A stretch of 64,000 bases of DNA from Pseudomonas sp. ADAK13 (GTDB lineage Bacteria > Pseudomonadota > Gammaproteobacteria > Pseudomonadales > Pseudomonadaceae), in contig NZ_CP052860.1 in the NCBI RefSeq assembly GCF_012935715.1, positions 2,480,001 to 2,544,000 on the forward strand. The letters are read 5' to 3'. Below the pieces are notes generated by a model. The model saw only the letters and a list, made by a program, of their open reading frames with translations. It was not told the DNA's origin and made no database searches. This document shows, in pieces, positions 9,349 to 18,516 of this stretch (the first letter of the stretch is position 1; each line of letters opens with the position of its first letter). The position numbers and the translations under genes are program-made.

Positions 9349-9453
9349 TGTGGGAGCCAGCTTTTGTGGGAGCTGGCTTGCCTGCGATAGCATCACCGCG
9401 GTGTGTCTGACACACCCAGGTGCCTGTATCGCGGGCAAGCCCGGCTCCCACAT
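9349..9453. repeat. REP doublet (GTGGGAGC family) with an extra half copy
   Basis: TGTGGGAGCTGGCTTGCC at 9365 and its inverted partner ending GGCTCCCACAT at 9453 form a doublet around a spacer that itself has a GTGTGTC/GACACAC dyad. A partial copy TGTGGGAGCCAGCT precedes it at 9349-9362. It lies between the convergent GGDEF/EAL and MATE genes. Confidence 0.88.
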
Positions 9454-9485
9454 AAGCCAACTCCTACACTGACCGAGTACAGTCG

Positions 9486-10889
9486 TTACTCAGGCTGTGC
9501 GGCTTGAAACCCGCGGTGGGTTTCAGGCTCCTGGCGAATCATCCGCTTCATCTTCCGTTCAAACGCCCAGGTCAGGCTGACTGCCGCGCACGCCAGGCCC
9601 AAGGCCAGGCCCCACCACACGCCCGTCGGCCCCCAGCCGAGGTTAAACGCCATCAGCCACGCGGCCGGTGCGCCGATCAGCCAGTAGCAACCCAGCCCGA
9701 CCAGGAACGTGGTCTTGGCATCCTTGAGCCCGCGAATGCAGCCCATTGCGATGGTCTGCACACCGTCGAACAGCTCAAACCACGCGGCCACGGCCAGCAG
9801 GCTGACGGCGAGGTTGATCACATCGCGAAAGGCCGGGTCGTTCTGGTCGAGGAACAGGCTGATCAGTTGTTGCGAGAACAGCCACAGCACTGCTGCAAAG
9901 CCCAGCATCACCAGCGCGCCAAAGCCGATACCGACCCGCCCGGCGAGCCGCGCTTCCAGCAGGTTCCCGGCCCCGTAGTGCTGGCCGATGCGCATGGTGA
10001 TTGCGTAGGACATGCCTGCCGGCACCATGAACGCCACCGACACAATCTGCAGGGCAATCTGGTGCGCAGCCAATTGGGTGCTGCCCATGGTGCCCATGCA
10101 CAGCGCCGCGAAGGCAAACAGCCCGACTTCCACCGCGTAGGTGCCGCCAATTGGCAGGCCCAGGCGCCACAGTTCCCGCAGGTAATGCAGGTTGGGCCGC
10201 AGCAGGCCCTTGCGCAGCGGATAAGCGTCGTAGGCGCGGTTGTATTTGATGTACCAGATCAGCGCCAGGGCCATGCAGTTGGCAACGATGGCCGTGACCA
10301 GGCCAATGCCCACCAGCCCGAGTTTCGGCAGGCCGAACATACCTTCGATCAAGGCATGGTTGAGCAGGTAGTTGATCACCGTGCCGCCCAGGCTGATGAC
10401 CATCACCGGCGTGGCCTTGCCGATGGCGCTGGTGAAGCCGCGCAACGCCATGAACGTCAGGTAGCCGGGCAGGGCGAACGGCAGGATGGTCAGGAACTGG
10501 CCGGCGGACGCGACGTTGGTTTCGGTCTGGCCGAACATCAGCAGCACTGGCTTGAGGTTCCACAGCAGCAAGCCGGCCACCAGCGCCATCAACCAGGCCA
10601 GCCATAGCCCGGCCTGGGTCAGCCGGGTGGCGCCTTCGATGTCGCCCGCGCCTTGGCGGATGGCGACCAGCGTGCCCACGGCCGCGATCACGCCGATGCA
10701 GAAAATCGACACGAACGAGTAGCTCGCCGCGCCCAGGCCGCCGCCGGCCAGGGCCTCGGGGCTCAGGCGGGCCATCATCAGGGTGTCGGTCAGCACCATC
10801 AGCATGTGGGCCAACTGTGAGGCAATCAACGGCCCTGACAGCCGCAGAATGGCCCAGAGTTCGGTACGCGCCGGATGCTGCATGATCAT
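9486..10889 (-). CDS. MATE family multidrug efflux transporter
   Basis: A 467-residue NorM-type MATE exporter of the inner membrane, with 12 predicted hydrophobic segments in two six-helix halves. The first half has LRLSGPLIASQLAHMLM and a DTLMMARLSPEALAGG loop; MATE proteins usually carry an Asp at this position. It exports cationic drugs using Na+ or H+. The length is typical. Start choice is uncertain: ATG 10889 or ATG 10883, both close to a weak GAG. A LysR regulator is divergent at 11042, separated by about 150 bases, which suggests it may control this pump. The gene matches the norM-like gene beside the GGDEF/EAL gene in P. aeruginosa. Confidence 0.9.
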   Translation of the reverse strand: MIMQHPARTELWAILRLSGPLIASQLAHMLMVLTDTLMMARLSPEALAGGGLGAASYSFVSIFCIGVIAAVGTLVAIRQGAGDIEGATRLTQAGLWLAWLMALVAGLLLWNLKPVLLMFGQTETNVASAGQFLTILPFALPGYLTFMALRGFTSAIGKATPVMVISLGGTVINYLLNHALIEGMFGLPKLGLVGIGLVTAIVANCMALALIWYIKYNRAYDAYPLRKGLLRPNLHYLRELWRLGLPIGGTYAVEVGLFAFAALCMGTMGSTQLAAHQIALQIVSVAFMVPAGMSYAITMRIGQHYGAGNLLEARLAGRVGIGFGALVMLGFAAVLWLFSQQLISLFLDQNDPAFRDVINLAVSLLAVAAWFELFDGVQTIAMGCIRGLKDAKTTFLVGLGCYWLIGAPAAWLMAFNLGWGPTGVWWGLALGLACAAVSLTWAFERKMKRMIRQEPETHRGFQAAQPE

Positions 10890-11041
10890 CACGCTCAAAA
10901 AGTCAGGTAAGAGTGGAAGGGTTGATTCTCGGCGCTCTCAGCGCATTGCACAAAGGGATAAATCCGATGGTTCGCATGATTAAAACTCATGCCTAAATGA
11001 TTCTGGTAGGGTTTCGATATTGCGCCGTCGGAGCTTTCCCC

Positions 11042-11962
11042 ATGTCTCGTCGTCTCCCTCCTCTTTACGCGTTACGCGCCTTTGAAGCGGCGTCCCGTTA
11101 CAACTCGTTCACCCGGGCGGCGGAGGAGTTGTCGATCACCCAAAGTGCGGTGAGCCGGCACATTCGTACCCTGGAGGAACATTTCGCCTGCCGCCTGTTC
11201 CAGCGCAGCGGCCGTACCTTGCAACTCACCGAGGCCGCGCGCCTGCTGCTGCCGGGCGTGCGCGAAGGCTTTGCGGCCCTGGAGCGCGCCTGCCATACGT
11301 TGAACGCGGAGGACGACATCCTGCGCATGAAGGCACCGTCCACCCTGACCATGCGCTGGCTGCTGGCGCGCCTCAGTCGCTTCCGGCACTTGCAGCCGGG
11401 CAATGAAGTGCAACTGACCAGCGCCTGGATGAGCGTCGATGAGGTGGACTTCAACCAGGAGCCGTTTGATTGCGCGGTGTTGCTGAGCAATGGCCATTTC
11501 CCGCCGGATTGGGAGGCCAGCTACCTGTTTCCTGAACTGCTGATTCCGGTGGGCGCGCCGAACCTGTTGAGCGACGGCCCCTGGGATGTCACACGGCTGG
11601 CCACTGCCGAATTGCTGCACCCGACGCCCGACCGGCGCGACTGGCGCTACTGGCTGGAGCGCATGGGGCTGTCATCCCAGGTGTCGCTCAAGGGCGGGCA
11701 AGTGTTCGACACCCTGGAGTTGGGCATGATCGCCGCCGCCCGGGGTTATGGCGTGTCCATGGGGGACTTGCTGATGGTGGCCGAAGACGTCGCCCAGGGC
11801 CGCTTGAGTTTGCCGTGGCCCACCGCCGTGGCCAGCGGGGAAAATTACTATTTGGTGTGGCCGAAAACCCGGCCCGGTGGCGAGCGTTTGCGACGGTTGG
11901 CGGACTTTCTGCAGGGCGAGGTACAGGCGATGGAATTGCCCCGGGTGGAGCGCCTCGATTGA
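11042..11962 (+). CDS. LysR family regulator, GcvA-like
   Basis: A 306-residue LysR regulator. The N-terminal winged HTH (about 7-66) contains LYALRAFEAASRYNSFTRAA and the recognition helix SQSAVSRHI-type TQSAVSRHIRTLEE. The periplasmic-binding-like effector domain occupies about 90-300. The start MSRRLPPLYALRAFEA and the effector domain blocks, such as SLKGGQVFDTLELGMIAAARGYGVSMGD, are of the GcvA subgroup. The ATG at 11042 is chosen because GGAGC sits 7-8 bases before it and the GcvA-type N-terminus starts there. It is divergent from the MATE gene, so that pump is its most likely target, though this is only an inference. Its ligand is unknown. Confidence 0.88.
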   Translation: MSRRLPPLYALRAFEAASRYNSFTRAAEELSITQSAVSRHIRTLEEHFACRLFQRSGRTLQLTEAARLLLPGVREGFAALERACHTLNAEDDILRMKAPSTLTMRWLLARLSRFRHLQPGNEVQLTSAWMSVDEVDFNQEPFDCAVLLSNGHFPPDWEASYLFPELLIPVGAPNLLSDGPWDVTRLATAELLHPTPDRRDWRYWLERMGLSSQVSLKGGQVFDTLELGMIAAARGYGVSMGDLLMVAEDVAQGRLSLPWPTAVASGENYYLVWPKTRPGGERLRRLADFLQGEVQAMELPRVERLD

Positions 11963-12139
11963 GCTGATTGTGCGCCTGGGAGCAATCGTTTGCGTGATAC
12001 CCCTGCGAATTGCTCAAGTATTGAGCTTGCCCGCCGAAGTAGGGTTGTTGGAACCACCGTTCTACAACGTTTCCCTATTAGAATTTTGCCGAGCAGCGCT
12101 AAGAGATCAGGATGATCCTGGCCTCGGCCAGGAGCCTTC

Positions 12140-14116
12140 ATGTCTCAACCTCGCGCCCGGATCGCCTCCCAACTGGGTCTTGCACTCGCCGTGATACTGG
12201 CTGTCGTTATCAGCGGCAGCACGGTGTTCGCCTTGCGTTCGCTGGACTCCGCCAACCTCGACACCCGCGAGGAACACCTGGCCAGCGAGGCCCGGTTGCT
12301 GGCTGACCAACTCAATACGTTCCACAGCACCTTGCGCGAAAGTACCCAGCGCTTGAGCGGGCTGTTTGAAAAGCGCTTCAGCGCGGGCCTGAGTGTGCGT
12401 CCGGGGCAACCGGTGACGGTGGCGGGCGTGCAGACCCCGGGCCTGTACCTGGGCGAGGAAGTGCTGAACAACAACTTCGCTGAAGTCGACGAGTTCAAGC
12501 AGATGTCCGGCGGCGTGGCGACCTTGTTCGTACGCAGTGGCGAGGACTTTATCCGCGTCAGCACCTCCCTGACCAAACAGGACGGCAGCCGCGCCATCGG
12601 CACGGCGCTGGATCACCAGCACCCGGCCTATCAACGCTTGCTCGGCGGGCAGGGTTACGTGGGCCGTGCGGTGTTGTTCGATCGCTCCTACATGACCCAA
12701 TACAGCCCGGTGCGGGACGCCAGCGGCAAGGTGATTGCGGTGCTGTTCGTCGGCTTCGATTACACCGATGCGCAGAACGCCCAGTTCGAGAACCTCAAGC
12801 GCTTCCGCATCGGCCAGACCGGTTCCCTGGCGTTGCTGGATGAACAGAAGCACTGGCTGGTGCCGCCGGCGGGCGTGCACGCGTTGGATCAGGCGATTCC
12901 GGTGATGCTCGATTTGGCCGCCAAACCTGGCAAGGGCCGCTTCTGGAGCGACAAGAACGAAGACTTCTACAGCGTCGCAGTGCCGTTTGAAGGCGGCCCG
13001 TGGTCGGTGGTGGCGAGCATGCCGAAAGCCGAAATTCGTGCGGTGACCTGGTCGGTGGGCATTCGCCTGGTGATCGGCAGCGTGCTGGCGATGTTGCTGG
13101 CGGTAGGCGCGGCGGTCTGGTTGCTGCGCAGCAAGTTGCAGCCATTGGGCGACCTGGTGCGTCAGGCGGAAGCCCTGGGCGCGGGCGATTTGAGTGCGCG
13201 GCTGAACGTTTCCAGCCATGACGAGATTGGCCAGTTGGCCCGCAGTTTCAACCAGATGGGCGAAGCGCTGTCGACCATGGTGTCGCACATCCGCAAGGCG
13301 GCTGAAGACGTAAACAGTCGTGCCCAGGCGTTGTCGGGGTTGTCTGGCGGTGCCTACGAAGGCATGGAGCAACAGTCCGGAGAAATCACCAGCATGGCCG
13401 GCGCGGTGGAAGAGTTCAGCGCCACCTCGCTGAACATCGCCGACAACATGGGCAACACCGAGCGCCTGGCCCAGGACAACGCCCAGCAGACCAAGATCGG
13501 CCGCACCTCGATGCAAGAGGCGTCCTCGTCCCTGGAACATATCGCCACCGCGCTGAACAGCACGGCCACAGTGATCAACACCCTGGGCCAGCGCTCCCAG
13601 GAAATCGGCGGGATTGTCGGGGTGATCACCGCGATTGCCGAACAGACCAACCTGCTGGCGCTCAACGCTGCCATCGAAGCGGCGCGGGCCGGTGAGCAGG
13701 GGCGCGGGTTTGCGGTGGTCGCTGATGAAGTGCGCAACCTTGCGTCGCGCACGCGTCAGGCCACGGACGAGATTTCCGGGATGATTCAGAGCATCCAGCA
13801 GGAAACCGGCAACGCCATCAGCACCATGGAGCAAGGCAACGTGCTGATGCAGGAAGGCCTGGCGCGCAATGCTGACGTGGCATCGGCCCTGGCGCGGATC
13901 GACGAGCAAAGCCGCTCGGCCGGCCAGCAGTTTGCGGCGATTACCACCGCGACCCAGGAGCAGAGCAGCACGGCGACCCTGCTGAGCAGCAACTTGCAAA
14001 GCATTGCCCTGGCCAACAGCGAGCAGCGTGAAGTGGTGTCGAACCTGGCGATCACCGCCAAGGAACTGGAGACCCTGGCGGCGGGCTTGCGGCATGAGGT
14101 TGACCGGTTTCGTTGA
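12140..14116 (+). CDS. Methyl-accepting chemotaxis protein with Cache-type sensor
   Basis: A 658-residue transmembrane chemoreceptor. TM1 lies at about 10-30. A large periplasmic domain (about 35-300) resembles the fused Cache_3-Cache_2 sensor, with [34 protein letters not shown] and [22 protein letters not shown]2 is at about 300-325, followed by HAMP (about 325-380, with [18 protein letters not shown]). The signalling domain carries the invariant hairpin tip [20 protein letters not shown] and [18 protein letters not shown]. There is no C-terminal CheR/CheB pentapeptide, as is usual in pseudomonads. A good AGGAG precedes the ATG. Cache domains of this type bind small organic acids or polyamines, but the ligand cannot be read from the sequence. 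Confidence 0.93.
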   Translation: MSQPRARIASQLGLALAVILAVVISGSTVFALRSLDSANLDTREEHLASEARLLADQLNTFHSTLRESTQRLSGLFEKRFSAGLSVRPGQPVTVAGVQTPGLYLGEEVLNNNFAEVDEFKQMSGGVATLFVRSGEDFIRVSTSLTKQDGSRAIGTALDHQHPAYQRLLGGQGYVGRAVLFDRSYMTQYSPVRDASGKVIAVLFVGFDYTDAQNAQFENLKRFRIGQTGSLALLDEQKHWLVPPAGVHALDQAIPVMLDLAAKPGKGRFWSDKNEDFYSVAVPFEGGPWSVVASMPKAEIRAVTWSVGIRLVIGSVLAMLLAVGAAVWLLRSKLQPLGDLVRQAEALGAGDLSARLNVSSHDEIGQLARSFNQMGEALSTMVSHIRKAAEDVNSRAQALSGLSGGAYEGMEQQSGEITSMAGAVEEFSATSLNIADNMGNTERLAQDNAQQTKIGRTSMQEASSSLEHIATALNSTATVINTLGQRSQEIGGIVGVITAIAEQTNLLALNAAIEAARAGEQGRGFAVVADEVRNLASRTRQATDEISGMIQSIQQETGNAISTMEQGNVLMQEGLARNADVASALARIDEQSRSAGQQFAAITTATQEQSSTATLLSSNLQSIALANSEQREVVSNLAITAKELETLAAGLRHEVDRFR

Positions 14117-14132
14117 TTGACTGTTCGGGCCC

Positions 14133-14217
14133 CATCGCGGGCAAGCCCGGCTCCCACAGTTGACCGTGTTGTTCTGGAGTACGCGGTCCACTGTGGGAGC
14201 CGGGCTTGCCCGCGATG
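14133..14217. repeat. REP doublet forming a long perfect inverted repeat
   Basis: The arm at 14133-14159 (CATCGCGGGCAAGCCCGGCT...) is the exact reverse complement of 14191-14217 over 27 bases, and pairing continues imperfectly into the 31-base loop. It separates the converging MCP and ABC membrane protein genes, and likely acts as a terminator or mRNA end stabiliser for both. Confidence 0.9.
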
Positions 14218-14234
14218 ACGGCCGACCCGACGCC

Positions 14235-15158
14235 TCAAACGTCGGATCGGTCGCCCAATCCCGGGTCCACACGCTTGCCAATGTCCTTGAGCCGCGCCAG
14301 TTGATCGACCATCCCTGGCGCTTCATCCAGGCTGCTGACAAAGGTCCACAGGTAAGTCATCACCGCATACACGTGGCCGGCCTTGACCGCCGGCGACAGC
14401 GCCAATTGGCTGATGGCGACCACAAACAGCAGCGCCGCCAGCGTGCCGATAAACAGGAACGCTGCGGCCTCGCGGTCCGACAGCCAGATGCGCAGGCGCG
14501 ACAGCACCTGGTAGTGACGCTGCAAGGTCTGCGCGCCGACCTTTTCCACCAGGCCGATTTCCTTTTCCAGGCGGTCATTCAAGCGTTCGTGCAGTTCCTG
14601 ATTGCGTCGGGCAAAGCGTGGCAGCAGGGTGGTGCACAGCACCAGCGCGGTCAGGCACGCCAGGCCGATCCACGGCTCAATCACCAACAACATCACTGCC
14701 GCACCGACGATCGACACCAGCGCCGTCGCGATGATCGGCACGTGCTTTTCGAAGAAGTCGACAAAGTCCCGCGCCAACACCACCCGTGCCGCCGCCCGCG
14801 AGGTGCTGTGCTTTTGCAGGCGCTGGTTGAGAATCACCGGCACCGCGAGGTCCGCGTAAATGCGGGTAAACGTGCGCGTATCCAACGCCCGTCGCGCCGC
14901 GCCGACCACCCAGAACGCCAGCACCACGGCGGCGTAGAACAGCGCGCTACCGGCGTCGCCGCGGATGATCGAGTCCACCGCAAACCCGGCAAACAGTGGG
15001 TAGGCCAGCAGCAATGCGTTCTCCAGCGCCACCAGCGACAAGGTGCAGAACAGCTTGCCGGGATAAGCCTTGGCGATCGCCTTGAGCGTTTGGCTGGCGG
15101 ATTGTTGCCCGATCTTTTTGCTTTCTTCGATCAGGATCTGGGGTGTTACGGATGACAT
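14235..15158 (-). CDS. ABC transporter six-transmembrane protein without ATPase domain
   Basis: A 307-residue membrane protein that matches the six-helix export domain of ABC exporters. Hydrophobic segments are visible around KLFCTLSLVALENALLLAYP, ALFYAAVVLAFWVVGAARR, ALVSIVGAAVMLLVIEPWIG, CLTALVLCTTLLP and LFIGTLAALLFVVAIS. The frame stops at 14235, exactly where a full exporter would continue into its nucleotide-binding domain. No Walker A or signature motif follows, only a REP doublet. It is either a stand-alone permease that borrows an ATPase or a remnant. ATG 15158 is chosen over the longer in-frame start at 15206, which would overlap the TetR operator. It is divergent from a TetR gene, which probably represses it. 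Confidence 0.8.
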   Translation of the reverse strand: MSSVTPQILIEESKKIGQQSASQTLKAIAKAYPGKLFCTLSLVALENALLLAYPLFAGFAVDSIIRGDAGSALFYAAVVLAFWVVGAARRALDTRTFTRIYADLAVPVILNQRLQKHSTSRAAARVVLARDFVDFFEKHVPIIATALVSIVGAAVMLLVIEPWIGLACLTALVLCTTLLPRFARRNQELHERLNDRLEKEIGLVEKVGAQTLQRHYQVLSRLRIWLSDREAAAFLFIGTLAALLFVVAISQLALSPAVKAGHVYAVMTYLWTFVSSLDEAPGMVDQLARLKDIGKRVDPGLGDRSDV

Positions 15159-15190
15159 GGGGTGCACCGAGAGTGAGATAAACGCTATTA

Positions 15191-15206
15191 TTGAGCGACC
15201 GCTCAA
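15191..15206. promoter_or_regulatory. Palindromic operator for the divergent TetR regulator
   Basis: TTGAGCGACCGCTCAA is a perfect 16-bp palindrome with arms TTGAGCG and CGCTCAA around AC. It lies in the 92-base gap between the ABC membrane gene (start 15158) and the TetR gene (start 15251). The site has the size and symmetry of TetR-family operators and is close enough to both starts to repress both genes. Confidence 0.75.
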
Positions 15207-15250
15207 AAAGCAAGCGCCGTCGATCTGCCGGTGCCTGAAGGAAAAGCCTC

Positions 15251-15835
15251 ATGTCGCGTATCGACCGTAAAGACCAGATCATCGCCGCCGCCCTGGAGCT
15301 GTTTCGCAGCAAGGGCTTCGCCGATGTTTCCACCCGCGACCTGGCGGAGCATGCCGGGCTGTCCCGCAGCCACGTCTATCACTACTTCAGCGACTGGAAA
15401 GACCTGCGCCGCGAAGCGTTTGTGCGATTTGCCAACGAGCAACTGGACGAGGTGCGGGCGCCACTGGAAGGCCTGCCACCGCTGCAAGCCCTCGAAGGTT
15501 TCCTGCGTGACTGCCTGCCCTCCACGGCAGAGGCCGGGTGGGCGTTGTGGCTGGATGCCTGGGACGAAGCCATGCACGACGAGCCACTGGCCCAGGCTTA
15601 CCTGGTGATCAACGCCCAGTGGCAAGCCATGCTCGCGCAGATCATCGAGCAAGGTGTGGCGGCCAAGGTGTTCCGCTGTGAGTCGCCCAAACGCGCCGCG
15701 CGGCAGCTGTTCGCCGTGGCCATGGGTTATGCCGATGACTTGATGCTCAAGCCCTCCGTTGAGTCGGCTGAAGCGGTGATGGATGAAGTGATGGAAGTGG
15801 CGGCCTTGCTCCTGGCGTTGCCTAAGACGCGCTAG
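15251..15835 (+). CDS. TetR family transcriptional regulator
   Basis: A 194-residue TetR repressor. The N-terminal HTH (about 8-55) contains RKDQIIAAALELFRSKGFADVSTRDLAEHAG and the recognition helix SRSHVYHYF. The C-terminal ligand/dimer domain (about 70-190) has AEAGWALWLDAWDEAMHD, which recalls BetI/TetR_C_6-type regulators. It is divergent from the ATPase-less ABC protein and shares the perfect palindrome 15191-15206 with it, which argues for autoregulation and control of that gene. Its last 14 bases overlap the end of convergent comM/yifB. The inducing ligand is unknown. Confidence 0.9.
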   Translation: MSRIDRKDQIIAAALELFRSKGFADVSTRDLAEHAGLSRSHVYHYFSDWKDLRREAFVRFANEQLDEVRAPLEGLPPLQALEGFLRDCLPSTAEAGWALWLDAWDEAMHDEPLAQAYLVINAQWQAMLAQIIEQGVAAKVFRCESPKRAARQLFAVAMGYADDLMLKPSVESAEAVMDEVMEVAALLLALPKTR

Positions 15836-17318
15836 CGGGCCGGTATTGCAAGGCTTCTGCCAGATGATGACGGGCGATGGCCTCCACCTGTTCGAGGTCG
15901 GCGAGGGTACGGGCAACCTTGAGCAAGCGATGAGCCGCCCGCAGCGACAGCGTCAGCCGTTCGCACGCGCTCTCCAGCCAGCCTTCATCAGCCTTTTTCA
16001 GTTTGCAGTGCTGGCGTAGCCCCGGCAGGTCGAGAAAGGCGTTGGCGCAGCCCTGGCGCCGTTGCTGGCGCTCCCGGGCCTCGGCGACGAGCACGGACGC
16101 GCTGGCGGTGTCATCACCGGACTGTGTGCCCGGGTTCAGCGCGGTGCTTTCCCGGGCGACGGTCACGTGCAAGTCAATCCGGTCCAGCAGCGGCCCCGAG
16201 AGTTTGTTGCGATAGCGCTGGATCTGCTCCGGCGTGCAGCGGCAGCGCCCGCTCGGCTCGCCCACGTAGCCGCAAGGGCAGGGGTTCATCGCCGCTACCA
16301 ACTGAAAGCGCGCCGGGAAACTCACCCGGTCGCGGGCGCGGGAAATCACGATATGCCCGGATTCCAGTGGTTCACGCAGCACTTCCAAAACCTTGCGATC
16401 AAACTCCGGCAGCTCATCAAGAAACAGCACGCCGTGATGGGCAAGGGTGATTTCCCCCGGCTGCGGTTTCGAACCACCGCCCACCAGCGCAGGGCCGGAT
16501 GCCGAATGGTGCGGCTGACGAAACGGCCGGTGCGGCCAATGGCTCAGCGGCGCCAGGCTGATCACCGACTGAATCGCCGCCACCTCCAGCGCTTCCTGTT
16601 CGCTCAAGGGTGGCAACAACCCCGGCAGACGGCTGGCGAGCAAGGTCTTGCCGGTGCCCGGCGGCCCGCTGAGCAACAGGTTGTGGGCGCCCGCCGCAGC
16701 GATCAACAGCGCACGCTTGGCCGCCAGTTGGCCCTGCACTTCACTCAGGTCGGGGTAGGGTTTGTTCAAATACATCAGGCCACTGGAAACAAAGGGCTCG
16801 ATCGGCACGTGACCGTTCAAGTGCGTTACCACTTGCAGCAGATGGTCCACGGCAATCACCTTCAACCCCGAGGCAAGGCAGGCTTCCTCGGCATTGGCCC
16901 GGGGCACGATCAAGGTGCGCCCGGCCTTGCGCGCCGCCAGGGCTGCCGGCAACACACCTTTCACCGCACGCACCTCGCCGGACAGCGCCAGCTCGCCCAG
17001 GCATTCCACGTTATCGAGGGTCAATGTCGGCACCTGCACGCTGGCGGCGAGAATCCCCAGGGCAATCGCCAAATCAAAACGCCCGCCGTCCTTGGGCAGG
17101 TCGGCGGGCGCGAGGTTGAGGGTGATGCGGCGGGACGGGTATTGCAGCGCAGAATTGAGAATGGCGCTGCGCACGCGGTCCTTGCTTTCCTTGACCGCGG
17201 TTTCCGGCAGGCCCACCAGCGTCAGCGATGGCAAGCCGTTGGCCATGTGCACCTCGACAGTGACGGCGGGGGCTTCAACGCCAATCTGGGCGCGGCTGTG
17301 GACGATGGCGAGGGACAT
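15822..17318 (-). CDS. comM: YifB/ComM family Mg-chelatase-like AAA+ ATPase
   Basis: A 498-residue AAA+ protein of the ComM/YifB family. The N-terminal ChlI-like domain (about 20-140) starts MSLAIVHSRAQIGVEAPAVTVEVH. The AAA+ domain has Walker A GPPGTGKT and LFLDELPEFDRKVLEVLREP as Walker B and sensor region. A four-cysteine patch, NPCPCGYVG...CRCTP, follows, with the Mg_chelatase_C domain at the end. ComM is a hexameric helicase that promotes branch migration during natural transformation in other gammaproteobacteria; in Pseudomonas the role is unproven. The gene is convergent with the TetR gene and overlaps it by 14 bases. In P. aeruginosa the same gene sits near glnK-amtB, as here. Confidence 0.93.
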   Translation of the reverse strand: MSLAIVHSRAQIGVEAPAVTVEVHMANGLPSLTLVGLPETAVKESKDRVRSAILNSALQYPSRRITLNLAPADLPKDGGRFDLAIALGILAASVQVPTLTLDNVECLGELALSGEVRAVKGVLPAALAARKAGRTLIVPRANAEEACLASGLKVIAVDHLLQVVTHLNGHVPIEPFVSSGLMYLNKPYPDLSEVQGQLAAKRALLIAAAGAHNLLLSGPPGTGKTLLASRLPGLLPPLSEQEALEVAAIQSVISLAPLSHWPHRPFRQPHHSASGPALVGGGSKPQPGEITLAHHGVLFLDELPEFDRKVLEVLREPLESGHIVISRARDRVSFPARFQLVAAMNPCPCGYVGEPSGRCRCTPEQIQRYRNKLSGPLLDRIDLHVTVARESTALNPGTQSGDDTASASVLVAEARERQQRRQGCANAFLDLPGLRQHCKLKKADEGWLESACERLTLSLRAAHRLLKVARTLADLEQVEAIARHHLAEALQYRPASAS

Positions 17319-17415
17319 GCTCGATCCTTGAAATGAGTGGCCGCTTCCTGCGGTTTTTCAAGGGTAGTTCAGCGCTGGCGGAGCGCGGCGGGGAGGTTTT
17401 ACAGAACGTATCGGG

Positions 17416-18324
17416 CTACTGGTCCGTCGGCGGCACACACAGAAACTCTTTCGCCAACGTCAGCCACGCCTGCGCCGCAAACGACAGCTTGCACTGCCGA
17501 CGCCACGCCAGCATCAGCCTCCAGTTCAGGGCCGGCGACTGTATTTCCGCGATGCTGAACTGGCTGGCGTCGAGGGTTTCGCAGAACGCCCGGGGCAGCA
17601 GGGTGATGCCCACGCCCAACCGTACCAGGGAGGCGATAAAGTCCCATTGGCTGCTACGGCCGCTGATGCGCGGCTCAAAACCGGCTTGGGCACAGGCATC
17701 GAGAACAAACTGGTTCAGGGTGAAGGTGTCATCGTAAAAGATGAATTCGCAGGCGTGCAGCTCGCTCAGTTCCACCGAGCTGCGGCCTTGCCAGGGCGAG
17801 TCGTGGGGCGCGAGCAGGCACAGTGGTGATTCGAACAAGGGCATGGATTCGAATTCGGACCAGATATCCGCCACGCGCGGTGAGTCCAGAATGGTGCCGA
17901 ACTCCAGGGTGCCTTGGCGCAGGTCCTGAATGGTGATGTTGCCGCCGCTCTCGAACAGTTTCAGTTCGATCTTCGGGTAGCGGGCGTGGTATTCCGCAAA
18001 GATCGGCGCCAGGGCGAGGTGGGTGGAAGGCGAAAGCCCCATGCGCAGGGCCCCGCGCCCGACCTGCTGCAGGTCTTGCAGCTCCACGGTCATCTCATCG
18101 TGCAGCGCGATCATTTCCTTGGCGCGCTTGAGCACAATCTCCCCGGCGTCCGTCAGGGTGAAACGTTTGCCCATACGGTCCAGCAGTTTCAGGCCAAGGC
18201 TCGACTCCAGTTGCTGCACCATTTTGCTGACCGTTGGCTGGGTCAGGTGCAGTTTGGTGGCGGCCTTGGTGAAGCTCTGCTGGTCTACGACTTCTACAAA
18301 ATAACGGAGCGCCCGGATGTCCAT
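17416..18324 (-). CDS. LysR family regulator divergent from cfa
   Basis: A 302-residue LysR regulator. The winged HTH (about 1-60, MDIRALRYFVEVVDQQSFTKAATKLHLTQPTVSKMV) and the type 2 periplasmic-binding effector domain (about 90-295) are complete. The N-terminus resembles CidR/CynR-like regulators that begin MDIR(A/T)LRYFVEV. The ATG at 18324 is preferred over an upstream TTG at 18336. It is transcribed away from the cyclopropane fatty acid synthase gene across about 190 bases. This makes control of cfa possible, though in other pseudomonads cfa depends mainly on RpoS. The ligand is unknown. Confidence 0.88.
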   Translation of the reverse strand: MDIRALRYFVEVVDQQSFTKAATKLHLTQPTVSKMVQQLESSLGLKLLDRMGKRFTLTDAGEIVLKRAKEMIALHDEMTVELQDLQQVGRGALRMGLSPSTHLALAPIFAEYHARYPKIELKLFESGGNITIQDLRQGTLEFGTILDSPRVADIWSEFESMPLFESPLCLLAPHDSPWQGRSSVELSELHACEFIFYDDTFTLNQFVLDACAQAGFEPRISGRSSQWDFIASLVRLGVGITLLPRAFCETLDASQFSIAEIQSPALNWRLMLAWRRQCKLSFAAQAWLTLAKEFLCVPPTDQ

Positions 18325-18516
18325 CTTGCATTCCAATTTTGCATGGTTTTCATAATATTAATTCATTATATCTTTAAAAATTGGCTGGATAAGATTTGTT
18401 ACATCTGTTCCCAGCCAGCGTTCCCGGTGAGGCCCGAAGGGCCTTTCCAGACGCTTCCATGGCCAGATTTCTCGCAGTGTATGAATCAAAGGCAACGCTA
18501 TTTCTGGAGAGCAATT

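Noticed and set aside
12107..14341. Long minus-strand open frame opposite the chemoreceptor gene
   Set aside because: The plus strand has a complete MCP; long antisense frames are common in GC-rich genes with strong third-position GC.
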